NCBI RefSeq assembly: GCF_033097365.1
Contig: NZ_AP028461.1
Span: 5,208,001-5,272,000 of the forward strand
Reading direction: 5' to 3'
DNA from: Actinoplanes sichuanensis
Lineage (GTDB): Bacteria > Actinomycetota > Actinomycetes > Mycobacteriales > Micromonosporaceae
Length of the DNA stretch: 64,000 bases
Below the pieces are notes generated by a model. It saw only the letters and a program-made list of their open reading frames with translations, was not told the origin of the DNA and did no database searches. Each line of letters starts with the position of its first letter. The stretch's first letter is position 1. This document shows positions 46,497-55,216 of the stretch, in pieces. The position numbers and the translations under genes were made by a program.

Positions 46497-47156
46497 ATGA
46501 CCGATGTGGTTCTTCCCTGCCGTGACGAGGCGCCCGCCCTGCCGGATCTGCTGGCCCGGATGCCGGCCGGCTACCGGCCGATCGTGGTGGACAACGGCTC
46601 GTCCGACGGCACCGCCGACGTGGCCCGGGCCTGCGGCGCCCGGGTGATCAGCGTCGCCGAACCCGGATACGGGGCCGCCGTGCACGCCGGAGTGCTGGCC
46701 GCCGGCCCGGCCGACGGGGTGGTGTGCGTGATGGACGCGGACGGCTCGTTCGATCCGGCCCAACTGCCCCGGGTGGCGGCGCCGGTGCTGACCGGTCGCG
46801 CACACCTGGGCACCGGGCGGCGGCGACCGGCCGTACCCGGGGTGTGGCCGTTGCACGCCCGCGCCGCCAACGCCGTCCTGGCCCGTCGGCTGCGCCGCAC
46901 CACCGGTCTGCCGGTGCACGACATCGGCGCGATGCGGGCCGTGCGCCGCGACGACCTGCTGAACCTGGATCTGCGGGACCGCCGGTTCGGCTACCCGCTG
47001 GAGCTGCTGATCGCGGCCGGCCGGGCGGGCTGGCGGGTGGTGGAGGTCGACGTCGACTACCACCCGCGGGCCGCCGGCACCCGGTCGAAGGTGACCGGCA
47101 CTCTGCTCGGCACCGCCCGTGCCGTCCGTGACATGAGCGCGGTGCTGGCCCGGTGA
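46497..47156 (+). CDS. Glycosyltransferase family 2 protein
   Basis: 219-residue GT-A fold transferase, no membrane segment. Nucleotide-sugar site IVVDNGSSDGTADVARA, the DxD motif in VMDADGSFDP, GTGRRRP and the acceptor-side YPLELLIAAGRAGW. Short for the family, resembling dolichyl-phosphate-mannose-synthase-like forms without an anchor, so a polyprenyl-phosphate acceptor is possible. It starts the operon with DUF2064, methyltransferase and molybdopterin oxidoreductase; the end overlaps the next start. Confidence 0.85.
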   Translation: MTDVVLPCRDEAPALPDLLARMPAGYRPIVVDNGSSDGTADVARACGARVISVAEPGYGAAVHAGVLAAGPADGVVCVMDADGSFDPAQLPRVAAPVLTGRAHLGTGRRRPAVPGVWPLHARAANAVLARRLRRTTGLPVHDIGAMRAVRRDDLLNLDLRDRRFGYPLELLIAAGRAGWRVVEVDVDYHPRAAGTRSKVTGTLLGTARAVRDMSAVLAR

Positions 47157-47788
47157 ACGTCTCGCAGATCCTGGTCCTGGCGAAGCGGCCACTCCCCGGG
47201 CGGGTCAAGACGCGGCTCTGCCCACCCTGCACTCCGCGGCAGGCGGCCGACATCGCCGCGGCCGCGCTGGCCGACACCCTCGACACCGTGTCGGCCGCCC
47301 GGGTGGACCGGCGGATCCTGGTCGTCGACGGCGACCATCCGGCCCCACCCGGCTGGCTGACCCTCCCCCAACGCGGCGGACCGCTGGACGAGCGGCTGGC
47401 CAACGCGTTCGCCGACACCGCGACCCGCGGCGCCGCGACCCTGCTGATCGGCATGGACACCCCGCAGATCACCGCCGACCGGCTGGAGGCGGCGGCGGCC
47501 CTGCTGAGTACGCCGGACGGCCCGGACGCGGTGCTGGGCCCGGCCGTCGACGGCGGCTGGTGGGCGCTGGGCCTGCGCGACGCCGATCACGCGACGGTGC
47601 TGCGCGGCATCGTCACCTCCACGGCCGACACCGGACAGCACACCTTCGCGGCGCTGCGCGGGCACGGACTACGGGTGGAGACACTGCCCTGGCTGCGCGA
47701 CGTCGACACCGCGGACGACGCTCGAACGGTGGCCGCGCTGTGCCCGCCGGACAGCCGGTTCGCCACGGCCACGGCGGTGATCGGGTGA
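47153..47788 (+). CDS. DUF2064 (TIGR04282-like) nucleotidyl/glycosyltransferase-fold protein
   Basis: 211 residues from a GTG. The start VLAKRPLPGRVKTRLCPP is the family signature (a GT-A-like nucleotide-binding loop), followed by GPLDERLANAF, LIGMDTPQIT (the DxP motif) and VDGGWWALGL. Members are annotated as DUF2064 or as glycosyltransferases of arsenosugar pathways; the real activity is not settled. Overlaps both neighbours by four bases. Confidence 0.85.
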   Translation: MNVSQILVLAKRPLPGRVKTRLCPPCTPRQAADIAAAALADTLDTVSAARVDRRILVVDGDHPAPPGWLTLPQRGGPLDERLANAFADTATRGAATLLIGMDTPQITADRLEAAAALLSTPDGPDAVLGPAVDGGWWALGLRDADHATVLRGIVTSTADTGQHTFAALRGHGLRVETLPWLRDVDTADDARTVAALCPPDSRFATATAVIG

Positions 47789-48417
47789 CCGCGACCGTGT
47801 TCGACGCCGTCTTCAGCCGGGCCGCGGCCGGGGTGCCCGCCACGTTCTCGGCCCGGCACGCCGACGGCGGGATCCTCCACTTCGACCCGGCCACCTGGTG
47901 CCGCGACACCATCGCCGGCGATGACGGCCTGCTCCGACGATGCACCGGCGCCACTCTCGACGTCGGTTGCGGGCCGGGCCGGCTCACCGGCGCGCTGCTC
48001 GGCTCCGGCCGGACCGCGCTGGGCATCGACGTGAGCGCCGCCGCGGTACGCCTGGCGCTGCGCCGAGGTGCGGTGGCGATGCATCGCGACGTGTTCGGCC
48101 CGGTCCCCGGAACCGGCCGGTGGCGGCACCTGCTGCTGGCCGACGGCAACATCGGCATCGGCGGCGACCCGCGCCGGCTGCTGACCCGCTGCCGGGAACT
48201 GCTGGCCACCGACGGTCGAGTCCACGCCGAACTGGCGCCGCCCGGCACCACCGGCTGGTCCGGGACCGCCACCGTGCACGGCTCGGCCGGCGGATCGCTG
48301 CGCTGGGCGTGCGTACCGTTCGACGACCTGCACGGCATGGCCGGGGCGGCGGCGATGCGCGTGCTCGACACCTGGACGGAGGCGGGACGATGGTTCGCCA
48401 CCCTGAGCCCCCGGTGA
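47785..48417 (+). CDS. Class I SAM-dependent methyltransferase
   Basis: 210 residues from a GTG overlapping the DUF2064 stop. SAM-binding motif I LDVGCGPGRLTGALL and the acidic end of strand 2 in GIDVSAAAVRLALRRG; LLLADGNIGIGGDPRRLL is the post-core region and is not a common methyltransferase motif, but is seen in relatives beside DUF2064 genes. Substrate unknown, probably a product of the adjacent transferases. The next gene starts inside its end. Confidence 0.82.
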   Translation: MTATVFDAVFSRAAAGVPATFSARHADGGILHFDPATWCRDTIAGDDGLLRRCTGATLDVGCGPGRLTGALLGSGRTALGIDVSAAAVRLALRRGAVAMHRDVFGPVPGTGRWRHLLLADGNIGIGGDPRRLLTRCRELLATDGRVHAELAPPGTTGWSGTATVHGSAGGSLRWACVPFDDLHGMAGAAAMRVLDTWTEAGRWFATLSPR

Positions 48418-49520
48418 GCACTCTCCGATCGCACCGGCTGACCAGCCTGCTCGGGATCGCCCTCGGCGTGGCGTTCGGGATCTGTTTCCTGACCGGCCTG
48501 GTCAGCCACTTCCTCCAGCATCCACCGGCCGGGATCGCGTGGCCGTCGCGGCCGGTCGGCTTCTACCGGTTCACCCAGGGCCTGCACGTGATCACCGGTC
48601 TCGCGACGGTGCCGCTGCTGGGCGCCAAACTGTGGTCGGTGTATCCGCGGCTGTTCCAGTGGCCACCGATCCGGTCGATCGCCCACGCCGCCGAACGGCT
48701 GAGCGTCGCCCTGCTCGTCGCCGCGGCGTTGTTCCAGGTCGTCGGCGGCATTCTGAACGTCTCCCGCTGGTATGCGCCGATGCCGTTCTTCTTCACCGCC
48801 GCCCACTACTGGGTGGGCTGGCTGGCCGTCGGCGCGCTGCTGGTCCACATCGGCGTGCAACTGCCGGTGGTGCGGACCGCGCTCACCCGGCCCGCACCCG
48901 AACCCGGATCGGCCGGCCTCACCCGGCGCGGGCTGCTCGGCGCCGTCGCCACCGCGGCCGGCCTGATCACCGTGGTCACCGCCGGCCAGACGGTCCGGCC
49001 ACTGTCCGGCCCGGCCCTGCTCGCCCCACGCCGACCCGACATCGGCCCCCAGGGCCTGCCGATCAACAACACGGCAGACGAGGCGGGGGTACGGACGACC
49101 GCGCTCGACCCGTCGTACCGGCTGACGATCACCGGCCCGCAGCGGCGGGTCGACCTGGACCTGGCCGCCCTGAACGCCCTCGACCAGCACACCGCCGACC
49201 TGCCGATCGCCTGCGTAGAGGGCTGGAGCGCGACGGGCACCTGGTCCGGGGTGCGGCTGCGGGATCTGGTCGCGCTGGTCGGCGCCGATCCGGACCGGTC
49301 CACGGTGGTGGTGGAGTCGCTGGAGGCGGCCGGCCGCTACCGCACGTCGACGGTGGCCGCGCCACACGTGCGGGACCCGCTGACCCTGATCGCGTTGCGG
49401 CTCAACGGCGAGCTCCTGCACCCCGACCACGGCTATCCGGCCCGTCTGATCGCCCCGAACCGGCCCGGCGTGCAGCAGACCAAATGGCTCGGCACGATCA
49501 CCGTACGGGAGGACTCGTGA
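48390..49520 (+). CDS. Membrane molybdopterin-dependent oxidoreductase (sulfite-oxidase fold)
   Basis: 376 residues from the ATG at 48390, preferred for its GGAGG; a GTG at 48414 overlapping the previous stop is the alternative. The N-terminal half has four membrane segments with heme-type histidines (FLTGLVSHFLQH, GLHVITGLATVP, ALLVHIGVQLP), like a cytochrome b module. A short Arg-Arg linker (LTRRGLLGAVATAAG) leads to an extracytoplasmic sulfite-oxidase-type Moco domain with the molybdenum-binding Cys in PIACVEGWSATGTWSG. A membrane redox enzyme is clear; the substrate is not. Confidence 0.85.
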   Translation: MVRHPEPPVSTLRSHRLTSLLGIALGVAFGICFLTGLVSHFLQHPPAGIAWPSRPVGFYRFTQGLHVITGLATVPLLGAKLWSVYPRLFQWPPIRSIAHAAERLSVALLVAAALFQVVGGILNVSRWYAPMPFFFTAAHYWVGWLAVGALLVHIGVQLPVVRTALTRPAPEPGSAGLTRRGLLGAVATAAGLITVVTAGQTVRPLSGPALLAPRRPDIGPQGLPINNTADEAGVRTTALDPSYRLTITGPQRRVDLDLAALNALDQHTADLPIACVEGWSATGTWSGVRLRDLVALVGADPDRSTVVVESLEAAGRYRTSTVAAPHVRDPLTLIALRLNGELLHPDHGYPARLIAPNRPGVQQTKWLGTITVREDS

Positions 49521-49918
49521 AGATCCGGGTAGCGCTGACGGTCGCCGGTGTGGCACTGATCGGTTTCGCCACGGCCGGGGCACTCACCGATCCGGACGTC
49601 GATCCGGTCGGCGTGCTGCTGTTCATGGCGGGTGTGCTGATCGGCCACGACGTCCTGTGGATGGCGGCGGTCGTGGTGGCCGGCACGGTGATCACCCGGC
49701 TGGTCCCGGTCCGGTGGCGGGCGGTGACGTCGGCCGCCACGATCGTCGCCGCGGCGGTCACGGTGGTGGCGTTCCCGCTCGTCCTCGGGTTCGGGCGAAC
49801 CGCCGGCAATCCCTCGGCGCTGCCTCTGCCGTACGGCCGGAATCTGCTCTTGATCCTGCTGTCGATCGTCATCGCGGTGCCGCTGTCGAAGCTCGCCCGA
49901 CGACCGCCGAAAGGATGA
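49517..49918 (+). CDS. Small polytopic membrane protein
   Basis: 133 residues from a GTG overlapping the oxidoreductase stop. Four membrane segments: VALTVAGVALIGFATAGAL, VGVLLFMAGVLIGHDVLWMA, AATIVAAAVTVVAFPLVLGF and LLLILLSIVIAVPLSKLA. Position and coupling make it the last member of the GT2/oxidoreductase operon; a role as a partner of the redox enzyme is inferred. A hairpin follows directly. Confidence 0.75.
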   Translation: MKIRVALTVAGVALIGFATAGALTDPDVDPVGVLLFMAGVLIGHDVLWMAAVVVAGTVITRLVPVRWRAVTSAATIVAAAVTVVAFPLVLGFGRTAGNPSALPLPYGRNLLLILLSIVIAVPLSKLARRPPKG

Positions 49919-49954
49919 CCGGCGCCGGCGGGTGAGGTTGCCCGCGGGCGCCGG
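49919..49954 (+). terminator. Hairpin terminator candidate ending the oxidoreductase operon
   Basis: 14-base arms (49919-49932 and 49941-49954, one mismatch) with an 8-base loop, directly after the stop codon of the small membrane protein. No T-run. Confidence 0.65.
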
Positions 49955-49959
49955 TGGGC

Positions 49960-51153
49960 ATGTGCCCCTCTGTGAACTCCGCGACGGCAGAACTGAAGCC
50001 CGCCTTGGACATCGACGCCCGTCTCGCTGAGATCGAACGCAGCGTGGACCTGCTCCTCAACCTCACCCCGGTCAACGCGGCGGAGGCCTGGGCCGACTTC
50101 GAACTGAGCGACTTCCGTTCCGTGCCCACTCTCCGGCTGCGGCCGTTGGGTTTCGAACCCGACCTGGCCCGCCGTGATCTGTACAACCTGGAGATCGAGA
50201 AGGTCGCCGATCCGGCGCTGCACACGTTGCTGCGCACCAAACGCGACGAGATAGCGCGACAGATCACGGCGCTGGAGGACCGCGACACGTCCAGGTTCGT
50301 GCACGGGTCGCTCCAACTCTACGGCGGGATCAGCCCGTCGCTCAGGTCGGCCGCGGAGGACCTGCTCGCGGCGATCCCCGCCCAGTCGCCCCCGGCGCCC
50401 AGCGTCACGGCCGGGGCGTTCGCCGAAGCGGCGTACGCGGAGATGAACCGCTATCGCGCCGACCACCCCGACTTCCCGGTGCACGTCGACGTCCGCGACG
50501 ACGTCTCCGAGTTGATGGTGTCGTTCGGCCGGCTGCTGATCCCCGAGTCCGCGGTGTTCCGGTCCGACCGGGTCGCGCCGCTGCTTCACCACGAGGTCGG
50601 CACCCACGTCGTCACCTACCAGAACGGCTCCCGGCAGCCTCTGCAACTGCTGACCATCGGCCTGCCCGGCTACGACGAGACCCAGGAGGGTCTCGCGGTG
50701 CTCGCCGAGTACCTGACCGGCGGCCTGGACCCGCGGCGCCTTCGCGTGCTCGCGGCGAGGGTGGTGGCCGTCGGCGACATGCTCGACGGCGCCGGATTCC
50801 TCGACATCTTCGACGACCTGCAGAGCCGGTACGAGATACCCCGCCGGACCGCGTGGATCATCGCCATCCGGGTCGTCGTGGCGGGTGGCTCGGTCAAGGA
50901 CGCGATCTACCTGCGGGGCGTCAGCCGCCTGCTCGAGGCCTTCGCGGCCGGCGTCAGCCTCGACGCGCTCCTGGTCGGCAAACTCGCCCTCGACCACCTT
51001 CCGCTGATCCAGGACCTCCTCGATCGCGAGGTTCTCCAGCCCCCGTGGATCCGGCCGCGCTGGCTGGACGCACCGGACGCCGGACAGCGCCTCGACCGGC
51101 TCCGCGCGGGCCTGACGGTCATGGACCTCTACGAAGGAGAAGCAACGCCGTGA
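49960..51153 (+). CDS. DUF1704 QEGLA-motif metallopeptidase-like protein
   Basis: 397 residues from the ATG at 49960 (GTG codons at 49954 and 49972 are alternatives). The family signatures are present: a zinc-type HEVGTH (H211, E212, H216) and the QEGLA motif around E243 (YDETQEGLAVLAEYL). Members are annotated as flavohemoglobin-expression-modulating QEGLA proteins and are related to metallopeptidases of the MATCAP type. No signal peptide. The gene is translationally coupled to the ATP-grasp ligase that follows, a pairing known for the family; together they may make or trim a small peptide. Confidence 0.85.
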   Translation: MCPSVNSATAELKPALDIDARLAEIERSVDLLLNLTPVNAAEAWADFELSDFRSVPTLRLRPLGFEPDLARRDLYNLEIEKVADPALHTLLRTKRDEIARQITALEDRDTSRFVHGSLQLYGGISPSLRSAAEDLLAAIPAQSPPAPSVTAGAFAEAAYAEMNRYRADHPDFPVHVDVRDDVSELMVSFGRLLIPESAVFRSDRVAPLLHHEVGTHVVTYQNGSRQPLQLLTIGLPGYDETQEGLAVLAEYLTGGLDPRRLRVLAARVVAVGDMLDGAGFLDIFDDLQSRYEIPRRTAWIIAIRVVVAGGSVKDAIYLRGVSRLLEAFAAGVSLDALLVGKLALDHLPLIQDLLDREVLQPPWIRPRWLDAPDAGQRLDRLRAGLTVMDLYEGEATP

Positions 51154-52199
51154 AGATCGCATTCTTCGTCAACGACGTGGCAACCGAGATCGCCGAGTAC
51201 GGCACCACCCGGCTGGCCCGGGCGGCCGGCCTCGGCGGCCACCAGGTCTGGTACGTAGGGGTCGGCGACGTCGAACTCGGCGAGAGCGACGGACGGCTCG
51301 TCGCCAACGCGCACGCCGCGGTGTTCCAGGAGGGCGACACTCTCGAGACCTTCCTGAAGGCCACCCGGGACCGCGACGCCGAACACCTCGTTCTGGACGA
51401 CCTCGACGCCCTGTTCCTGCGCAACGAGTCGATCGACGACCTGCAGCATCGGCCGTGGGCGAGCCCGTTGGGCGCGGTCTTCGGCCAGATGCTCAAAGCG
51501 CGCGGTGTCACCGTGGTCAACGATCCGATGTCACTCATCCGCGCGACCAGCAAGCTCTATCTCGAGGAGTTCCCCGAGCAGATCCGCCCGCGGTCACTGG
51601 TGACCCGCGACCCGGCGGCGATCGAACGCTTCGTCGCGGCGGTCGGCCGCTGTGTGGTCAAGCCGCTGTACGGGGCGAAGGGCCGCAACGTGTTCATGGT
51701 CGGCGACGTGACGGAACAGAACCTCGCGCAGATCACCGAGGCCGTACTGCAGGACGGTTATGCCCTGGTCCAGGAGTTCGTGCCCGGCGGCGAGGACGGC
51801 GACGCCCGGATCTTCCTGCTCGAAGGCAGACTCCTCGAACACGACGGGAAGGCCGCCGCGTTCCGGCGCGTGCCGTCGGGCAACGACCCGCGCGCCAACA
51901 TCAGCAAGGGCGGCCAGCCGGTTCCGCTGGAGATCGGCCCGGTGGAGCGGGACGTCATCGCCGCCATGAGCGCGAAACTCGTCGCCGACGGCATGTTCTT
52001 CGTCGGCGTCGACGTGATCGGCGGCAAGGTCGTGGAGATCAACGCGGAGAGCCCGGGCGGGTTGCAGAGCGTCGAATGGCTCTACCAGACCGACATGTGC
52101 GACATCGTCATCGAGGCCCTGCGACACCGCGTCGACCAGGCCGCGCGGGTGAGGCCGCTACTTGGGCCTCCGGTTGCCGCACAAGGCGCAACTTCGTGA
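51150..52199 (+). CDS. GshB-like ATP-grasp ligase
   Basis: 349 residues from a GTG overlapping the previous stop. Glutathione-synthetase-like ATP-grasp: N-domain MKIAFFVNDVATEIAEYGTT (family start), the grasp region CVVKPLYGAKGRNVFMV with the ATP Lys, QEFVPGGEDGDARIFLLEG, the Arg/Asn loop GNDPRANISKGG and the Mg-binding VVEINAESPGGLQSVE. It joins a carboxylate to an amine using ATP. Actinomycetes use mycothiol rather than glutathione, so the product is probably another peptide. The last 40 residues lie in less conserved sequence. Confidence 0.88.
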   Translation: MKIAFFVNDVATEIAEYGTTRLARAAGLGGHQVWYVGVGDVELGESDGRLVANAHAAVFQEGDTLETFLKATRDRDAEHLVLDDLDALFLRNESIDDLQHRPWASPLGAVFGQMLKARGVTVVNDPMSLIRATSKLYLEEFPEQIRPRSLVTRDPAAIERFVAAVGRCVVKPLYGAKGRNVFMVGDVTEQNLAQITEAVLQDGYALVQEFVPGGEDGDARIFLLEGRLLEHDGKAAAFRRVPSGNDPRANISKGGQPVPLEIGPVERDVIAAMSAKLVADGMFFVGVDVIGGKVVEINAESPGGLQSVEWLYQTDMCDIVIEALRHRVDQAARVRPLLGPPVAAQGATS

Positions 52200-52380
52200 A
52201 CTCGCCGGGAAGCTGTGGCCGGAGAACCAGGGCTTCTTCCCGTTCGGCGGATACACCAGGGGCATCGGCGCGCGAGCCACCGATCACCTGCCGCCGTCGT
52301 CGGCCGGTGTCGCTGCGGCGCCTGCCTGCTGCCGGGTGATTTCTCTCAGCTTCGGGTCGCTGCTGCCGACGTAGCGGCCC

Positions 52381-52911
52381 ATGGCATCGACTAGCAGATG
52401 GGGTCGCGCGATGGCCGCGATCGTCGGCATATCCGCGCTTCTGGTGGCGTCGATAGTGGTGACGAATCGACTCTACGATCGGACGCGGTTCGACCTTGCC
52501 GGGAGAGACTCGGGTCAGGATCTTGCGGGTGACGAGCAGGCTCTGACCAGAGAATTCCGTGACGCTCAGGCGATCTATCTCGACTCCGTAACGCATCGGA
52601 ATCGCGTTCTGGGGCAGATCCAGTCCGACCCGGAACCCGCGTGGACCGAGCTACGAATCTTGGCTGCCGAGATGAAGGTGGCCGAAGAGGAGCAGCTTTC
52701 CAAGCTGGAGAATGGGACCTGGCCGGAAGTGTCACGATCCGCCATTCTCGATCTTCAGGGGGAGATTCGCCTGGCAATTCCGTACTGGCAGAAAGCTGCA
52801 ATCTCCGGCAACTCGGACGAGGTTCATACCAACATCAGGTCCGCGCTTGTCTATTGCGGCGGTTCGCCTGCCGCCAATGCCCGTGCTGCGCTCCGCCTGC
52901 CCCCGGCATGA
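52381..52911 (+). CDS. Hypothetical membrane-anchored protein of lower GC
   Basis: 176 residues, one membrane anchor at about residues 10-30 (MAAIVGISALLVASIVVTNR), then a hydrophilic helical part (LTREFRDAQAIYLDSVTHR, LRILAAEMKVAEEEQLSKLE) likely extracytoplasmic. No ribosome site is seen before the ATG at 52381; an ATG at 52411 is an alternative. Base composition is visibly poorer in G+C and third-position bias is weaker than in neighbours, suggesting acquired or decaying sequence. Not recognised. Confidence 0.5.
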   Translation: MASTSRWGRAMAAIVGISALLVASIVVTNRLYDRTRFDLAGRDSGQDLAGDEQALTREFRDAQAIYLDSVTHRNRVLGQIQSDPEPAWTELRILAAEMKVAEEEQLSKLENGTWPEVSRSAILDLQGEIRLAIPYWQKAAISGNSDEVHTNIRSALVYCGGSPAANARAALRLPPA

Positions 52912-52926
52912 TGAAACGATGAACGT

Positions 52927-52948
52927 GGGCGCCGCGCAAGCGGCGCCC
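52927..52948. terminator. Bidirectional hairpin terminator candidate
   Basis: Perfect 9-base stem (GGGCGCCGC / GCGGCGCCC) with a GCAA loop, between two convergent genes. Confidence 0.7.
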
Positions 52949-52954
52949 AGATGG

Positions 52955-53984
52955 TCAGGCGATCGGGGCCAGACCGATGTCGACGACGACCACGCCGGCG
53001 TCGGGCACCTCCACCACGGCGCTCCAGCCCCGGTTGTAGTCACCACCGGTGCTGCCGACGACGTCCGAGTCGGTGGTGCGGTGCCGCTGATCGTGCCTTC
53101 GGCGTAGTAGTTGGTGGCGCCGCTGCCCGTGTTGTTCTCGGTGTTCTCCTCGGGGCTCGTGGTGGCCGCGGTGGCGGTGAAGACCAGCGGCCCGTCCGGG
53201 GTGCCCGGTCCGGCGACCAGCCGCAGCCGCAGCAGGTTGTAGATCTGGGACACGTCGTACGCGCTGTCGCGGGCACAGTCGACGACCCGCCCGGCGTCGG
53301 CCAGGACGCAATTCCACCCGGGATGTTCGGGGTCGAGTGACACCGCCCGCACGGCCGGGGCAGCGGAACCCGCACCGTGACATCGTGCGCCGGGCTGCCT
53401 CCGGCGGTGTCCATCTCGACGAGGACTCCGAACTGTTCGTTCGCCTTGATCCGCTGCGCGGGAACGACTGACACACTGTTGACCGCGATGTCGGCGGGGC
53501 GCGGCACGACGTACCGGAAAGTCGTCTGACCGCTGTTGTTTCGCAATGAACGCTCGGGCGTGGTGGTGGACACGGAACCGCTCATCGTGACCGTGTCGCC
53601 CACCGTTCCGGCCGGGAGCAGGACGGTCAAATTCAAAGCCTCGAATTCACCGGGCCCGACGGTACGCCCATTGGTGCAGGCCCACGCCGGGTTCGAGGTG
53701 TCGCAGGTCCAGCCGAACTGCTCGTTCTCGGCGGGATCCATCGTGCTGCCCGGCGGTGGGGTGAAGTGGAACGTGACCCGGGACGCGGCCCGGTTGCCGG
53801 CATTGGTGGCGACCGCCTGGACGTACGCCCGCGCACCCATGCCGCCCAGATACGACACGTCGGTGGACTCGGGACGCACCACCGCTTCATCTGCTGACCG
53901 CAGATCGGCTTGGCCGGCGGTCCCGATCGGCTCGAAGGTGGAGGCGACACGCAGGGCCGATCCGGAGGAGAGAGATCCATGCAT
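52955..53984 (-). pseudogene. Frameshifted, N-truncated surface protein with DUF11-like repeats
   Basis: Homology runs through three frames. From 53984: beta-sandwich units ([40 protein letters not shown]) to VRVPLP; after a C-run at 53357-53360 the reading continues one frame over with AVRAVSLDPEHPGWNC and RLRLVAGPGTPDG to GTISGTA near 53085; the last part, DYNRGWSAVVEVPDAG to LAPIA, is in the third frame. Each change fits loss of one base. There is no signal peptide; the open reading begins inside the clpP leader. The units resemble DUF11/CARDB-like repeats of exported proteins. Sequencing error at the C-run is possible for one of the two shifts. Confidence 0.7.
53889..53905. promoter_or_regulatory. 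Inverted repeat upstream of the clpP pair (PopR-like box)
   Basis: ATCTGC-tgacc-GCAGAT is a perfect 6-base inverted repeat with a 5-base spacer, 73 bases before the first clpP start. It matches the core TCTGC-N5-GCAGA of the PopR box that I recall from Streptomyces clpP3 (TTCTGCC-N3-GGCAGAA). Confidence 0.55.
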
Positions 53985-54605
53985 CCATTGACTGCCGCGA
54001 CACCGGGCGGAACCGGGTCCGTCGACGACCAGCTTTCCGTCCAGCTGCTGCACCAGCGCATCATCGTGCTCGGAACCGAGGTCGACGACCCGATCGCGAA
54101 CCGGATCTGCGGGCAACTACTGCTGTTGTCGGCGGAGGACCCACTGAGCACCATCAACCTGTACATCAACTCGCCGGGTGGCTCGGTCACCGCCGGCCTG
54201 GCGATCTACGACACCATGCGGCTGATCCCCAACGACGTCAGCACGCTGGCCCTCGGGCTCGCCGGGAGCATGGGGCAGTTCCTGCTCACCGCCGGCACCC
54301 CGGGCAAGCGGTACGCGCTGCCGCACGCCCAGATCCTGATGCACCAGGGCTCGGCCGGGTTCGGCGGCACCGCGGCGGACGTCGAGATCTACGCCAACCA
54401 GCTGGAGCGGCTCGGCCAGACGCTGCTGCGCCTGACCGCCGAACACACCGGGCAGCCGATCGACACGGTGGAACGCGACAGCCGGCGGGATCGCTGGTTC
54501 ACCGCCGACGAGGCACTCGAATACGGCCTCATCGACCGGGTCCTCGACAGCGTCGACGACGTGCGTCCCGCGGCCGCCCGCCAGCCGATGGGACTGGGCG
54601 CATGA
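53979..54605 (+). CDS. clpP: ATP-dependent Clp protease proteolytic subunit, first of pair
   Basis: ClpP-family serine peptidase, 208 residues, forming the barrel of the Clp protease with an ATPase partner encoded elsewhere. The catalytic set is intact: Ser97 in GLAGSMGQF, His122 in [10 protein letters not shown] and Asp171 in [28 protein letters not shown] is the family hinge. GGAGGAG precedes the ATG. Next to a regulator of PopR/ClgR type and without clpX, this fits the second, conditional clpP operon of actinomycetes rather than the housekeeping one. Confidence 0.93.
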   Translation: MHPLTAATPGGTGSVDDQLSVQLLHQRIIVLGTEVDDPIANRICGQLLLLSAEDPLSTINLYINSPGGSVTAGLAIYDTMRLIPNDVSTLALGLAGSMGQFLLTAGTPGKRYALPHAQILMHQGSAGFGGTAADVEIYANQLERLGQTLLRLTAEHTGQPIDTVERDSRRDRWFTADEALEYGLIDRVLDSVDDVRPAAARQPMGLGA

Positions 54606-55216
54606 GCCACTACACCATCCCGACCGTCGTGGAGCGGACACCGAGCGGGGAACGCGCCTTCGACATCTACTCCCGGCTGCTGTCGGACCGGATCATCTTC
54701 CTCGGCACCGAGATCGACGACGGGGTCGCCAACGTGGTGATCGCCCAGCTGATCCACCTGGAGTCCGCGGCGGAACAGGAGATCGGGATGTACATCAACT
54801 CCCCCGGCGGCTCCTTCAGCGCGCTGACGGCGATCTACGACACCATGAACTACATCCGGTGCGACATCGCCACCACCTGTGTCGGCCAGGCCTCGCAGGC
54901 CGCCGCGGCGCTGCTGGCGGCTGGAACCCCGGGCCGGCGGTCGGTGCTGCGGCACGCGAAGGTCACCCTGCACCAGCCGTCCGGCCAGGCCCGCGGCACA
55001 CTGCCGGACCTGGCCGTGGAGGCCAAGGAGGTGGCCAAGGTCCGGGCCGAGATGGATCAGATCCTGGCCGAACATACCGGCCACTCGGTTGCGAAGATCC
55101 GCGACGACACCGACCGCCGGATGACCCTGGGCGCCGCCGACGCCGTCGCCTACGGCCTCGCCGACCGGGTCATCACCCGACGCGAGCCACGCGGTTACCG
55201 CCTCAACGCCGCCTGA
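54602..55216 (+). CDS. clpP: ClpP-family subunit lacking the catalytic serine
   Basis: 204-residue ClpP homologue overlapping the first by four bases. The fold motifs [24 protein letters not shown], TLHQPSG (His124) and the C-terminal [11 protein letters not shown] are kept. At the nucleophile position relatives read CxGQAASAAA; this protein reads [10 protein letters not shown], with Gln99 where the catalytic serine should stand and Ser98 one residue early. The alignment length is unchanged, so this is a substitution and not a gap. It is probably a structural or regulatory subunit of a mixed ring with the upstream ClpP; activity by Ser98 cannot be excluded from sequence alone. Confidence 0.9.
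   Translation: MSHYTIPTVVERTPSGERAFDIYSRLLSDRIIFLGTEIDDGVANVVIAQLIHLESAAEQEIGMYINSPGGSFSALTAIYDTMNYIRCDIATTCVGQASQAAAALLAAGTPGRRSVLRHAKVTLHQPSGQARGTLPDLAVEAKEVAKVRAEMDQILAEHTGHSVAKIRDDTDRRMTLGAADAVAYGLADRVITRREPRGYRLNAA

Noticed and set aside
50907..51122. Minus-strand short readings inside DUF1704
   Set aside because: Arg/Ser/Pro-rich shadows of a real gene.
52162..52374. 70-codon reading after the ATP-grasp gene
   Set aside because: Begins with TTG inside the ligase gene, no ribosome site and no recognisable family; could be 3-prime remnant sequence, but support is too weak.
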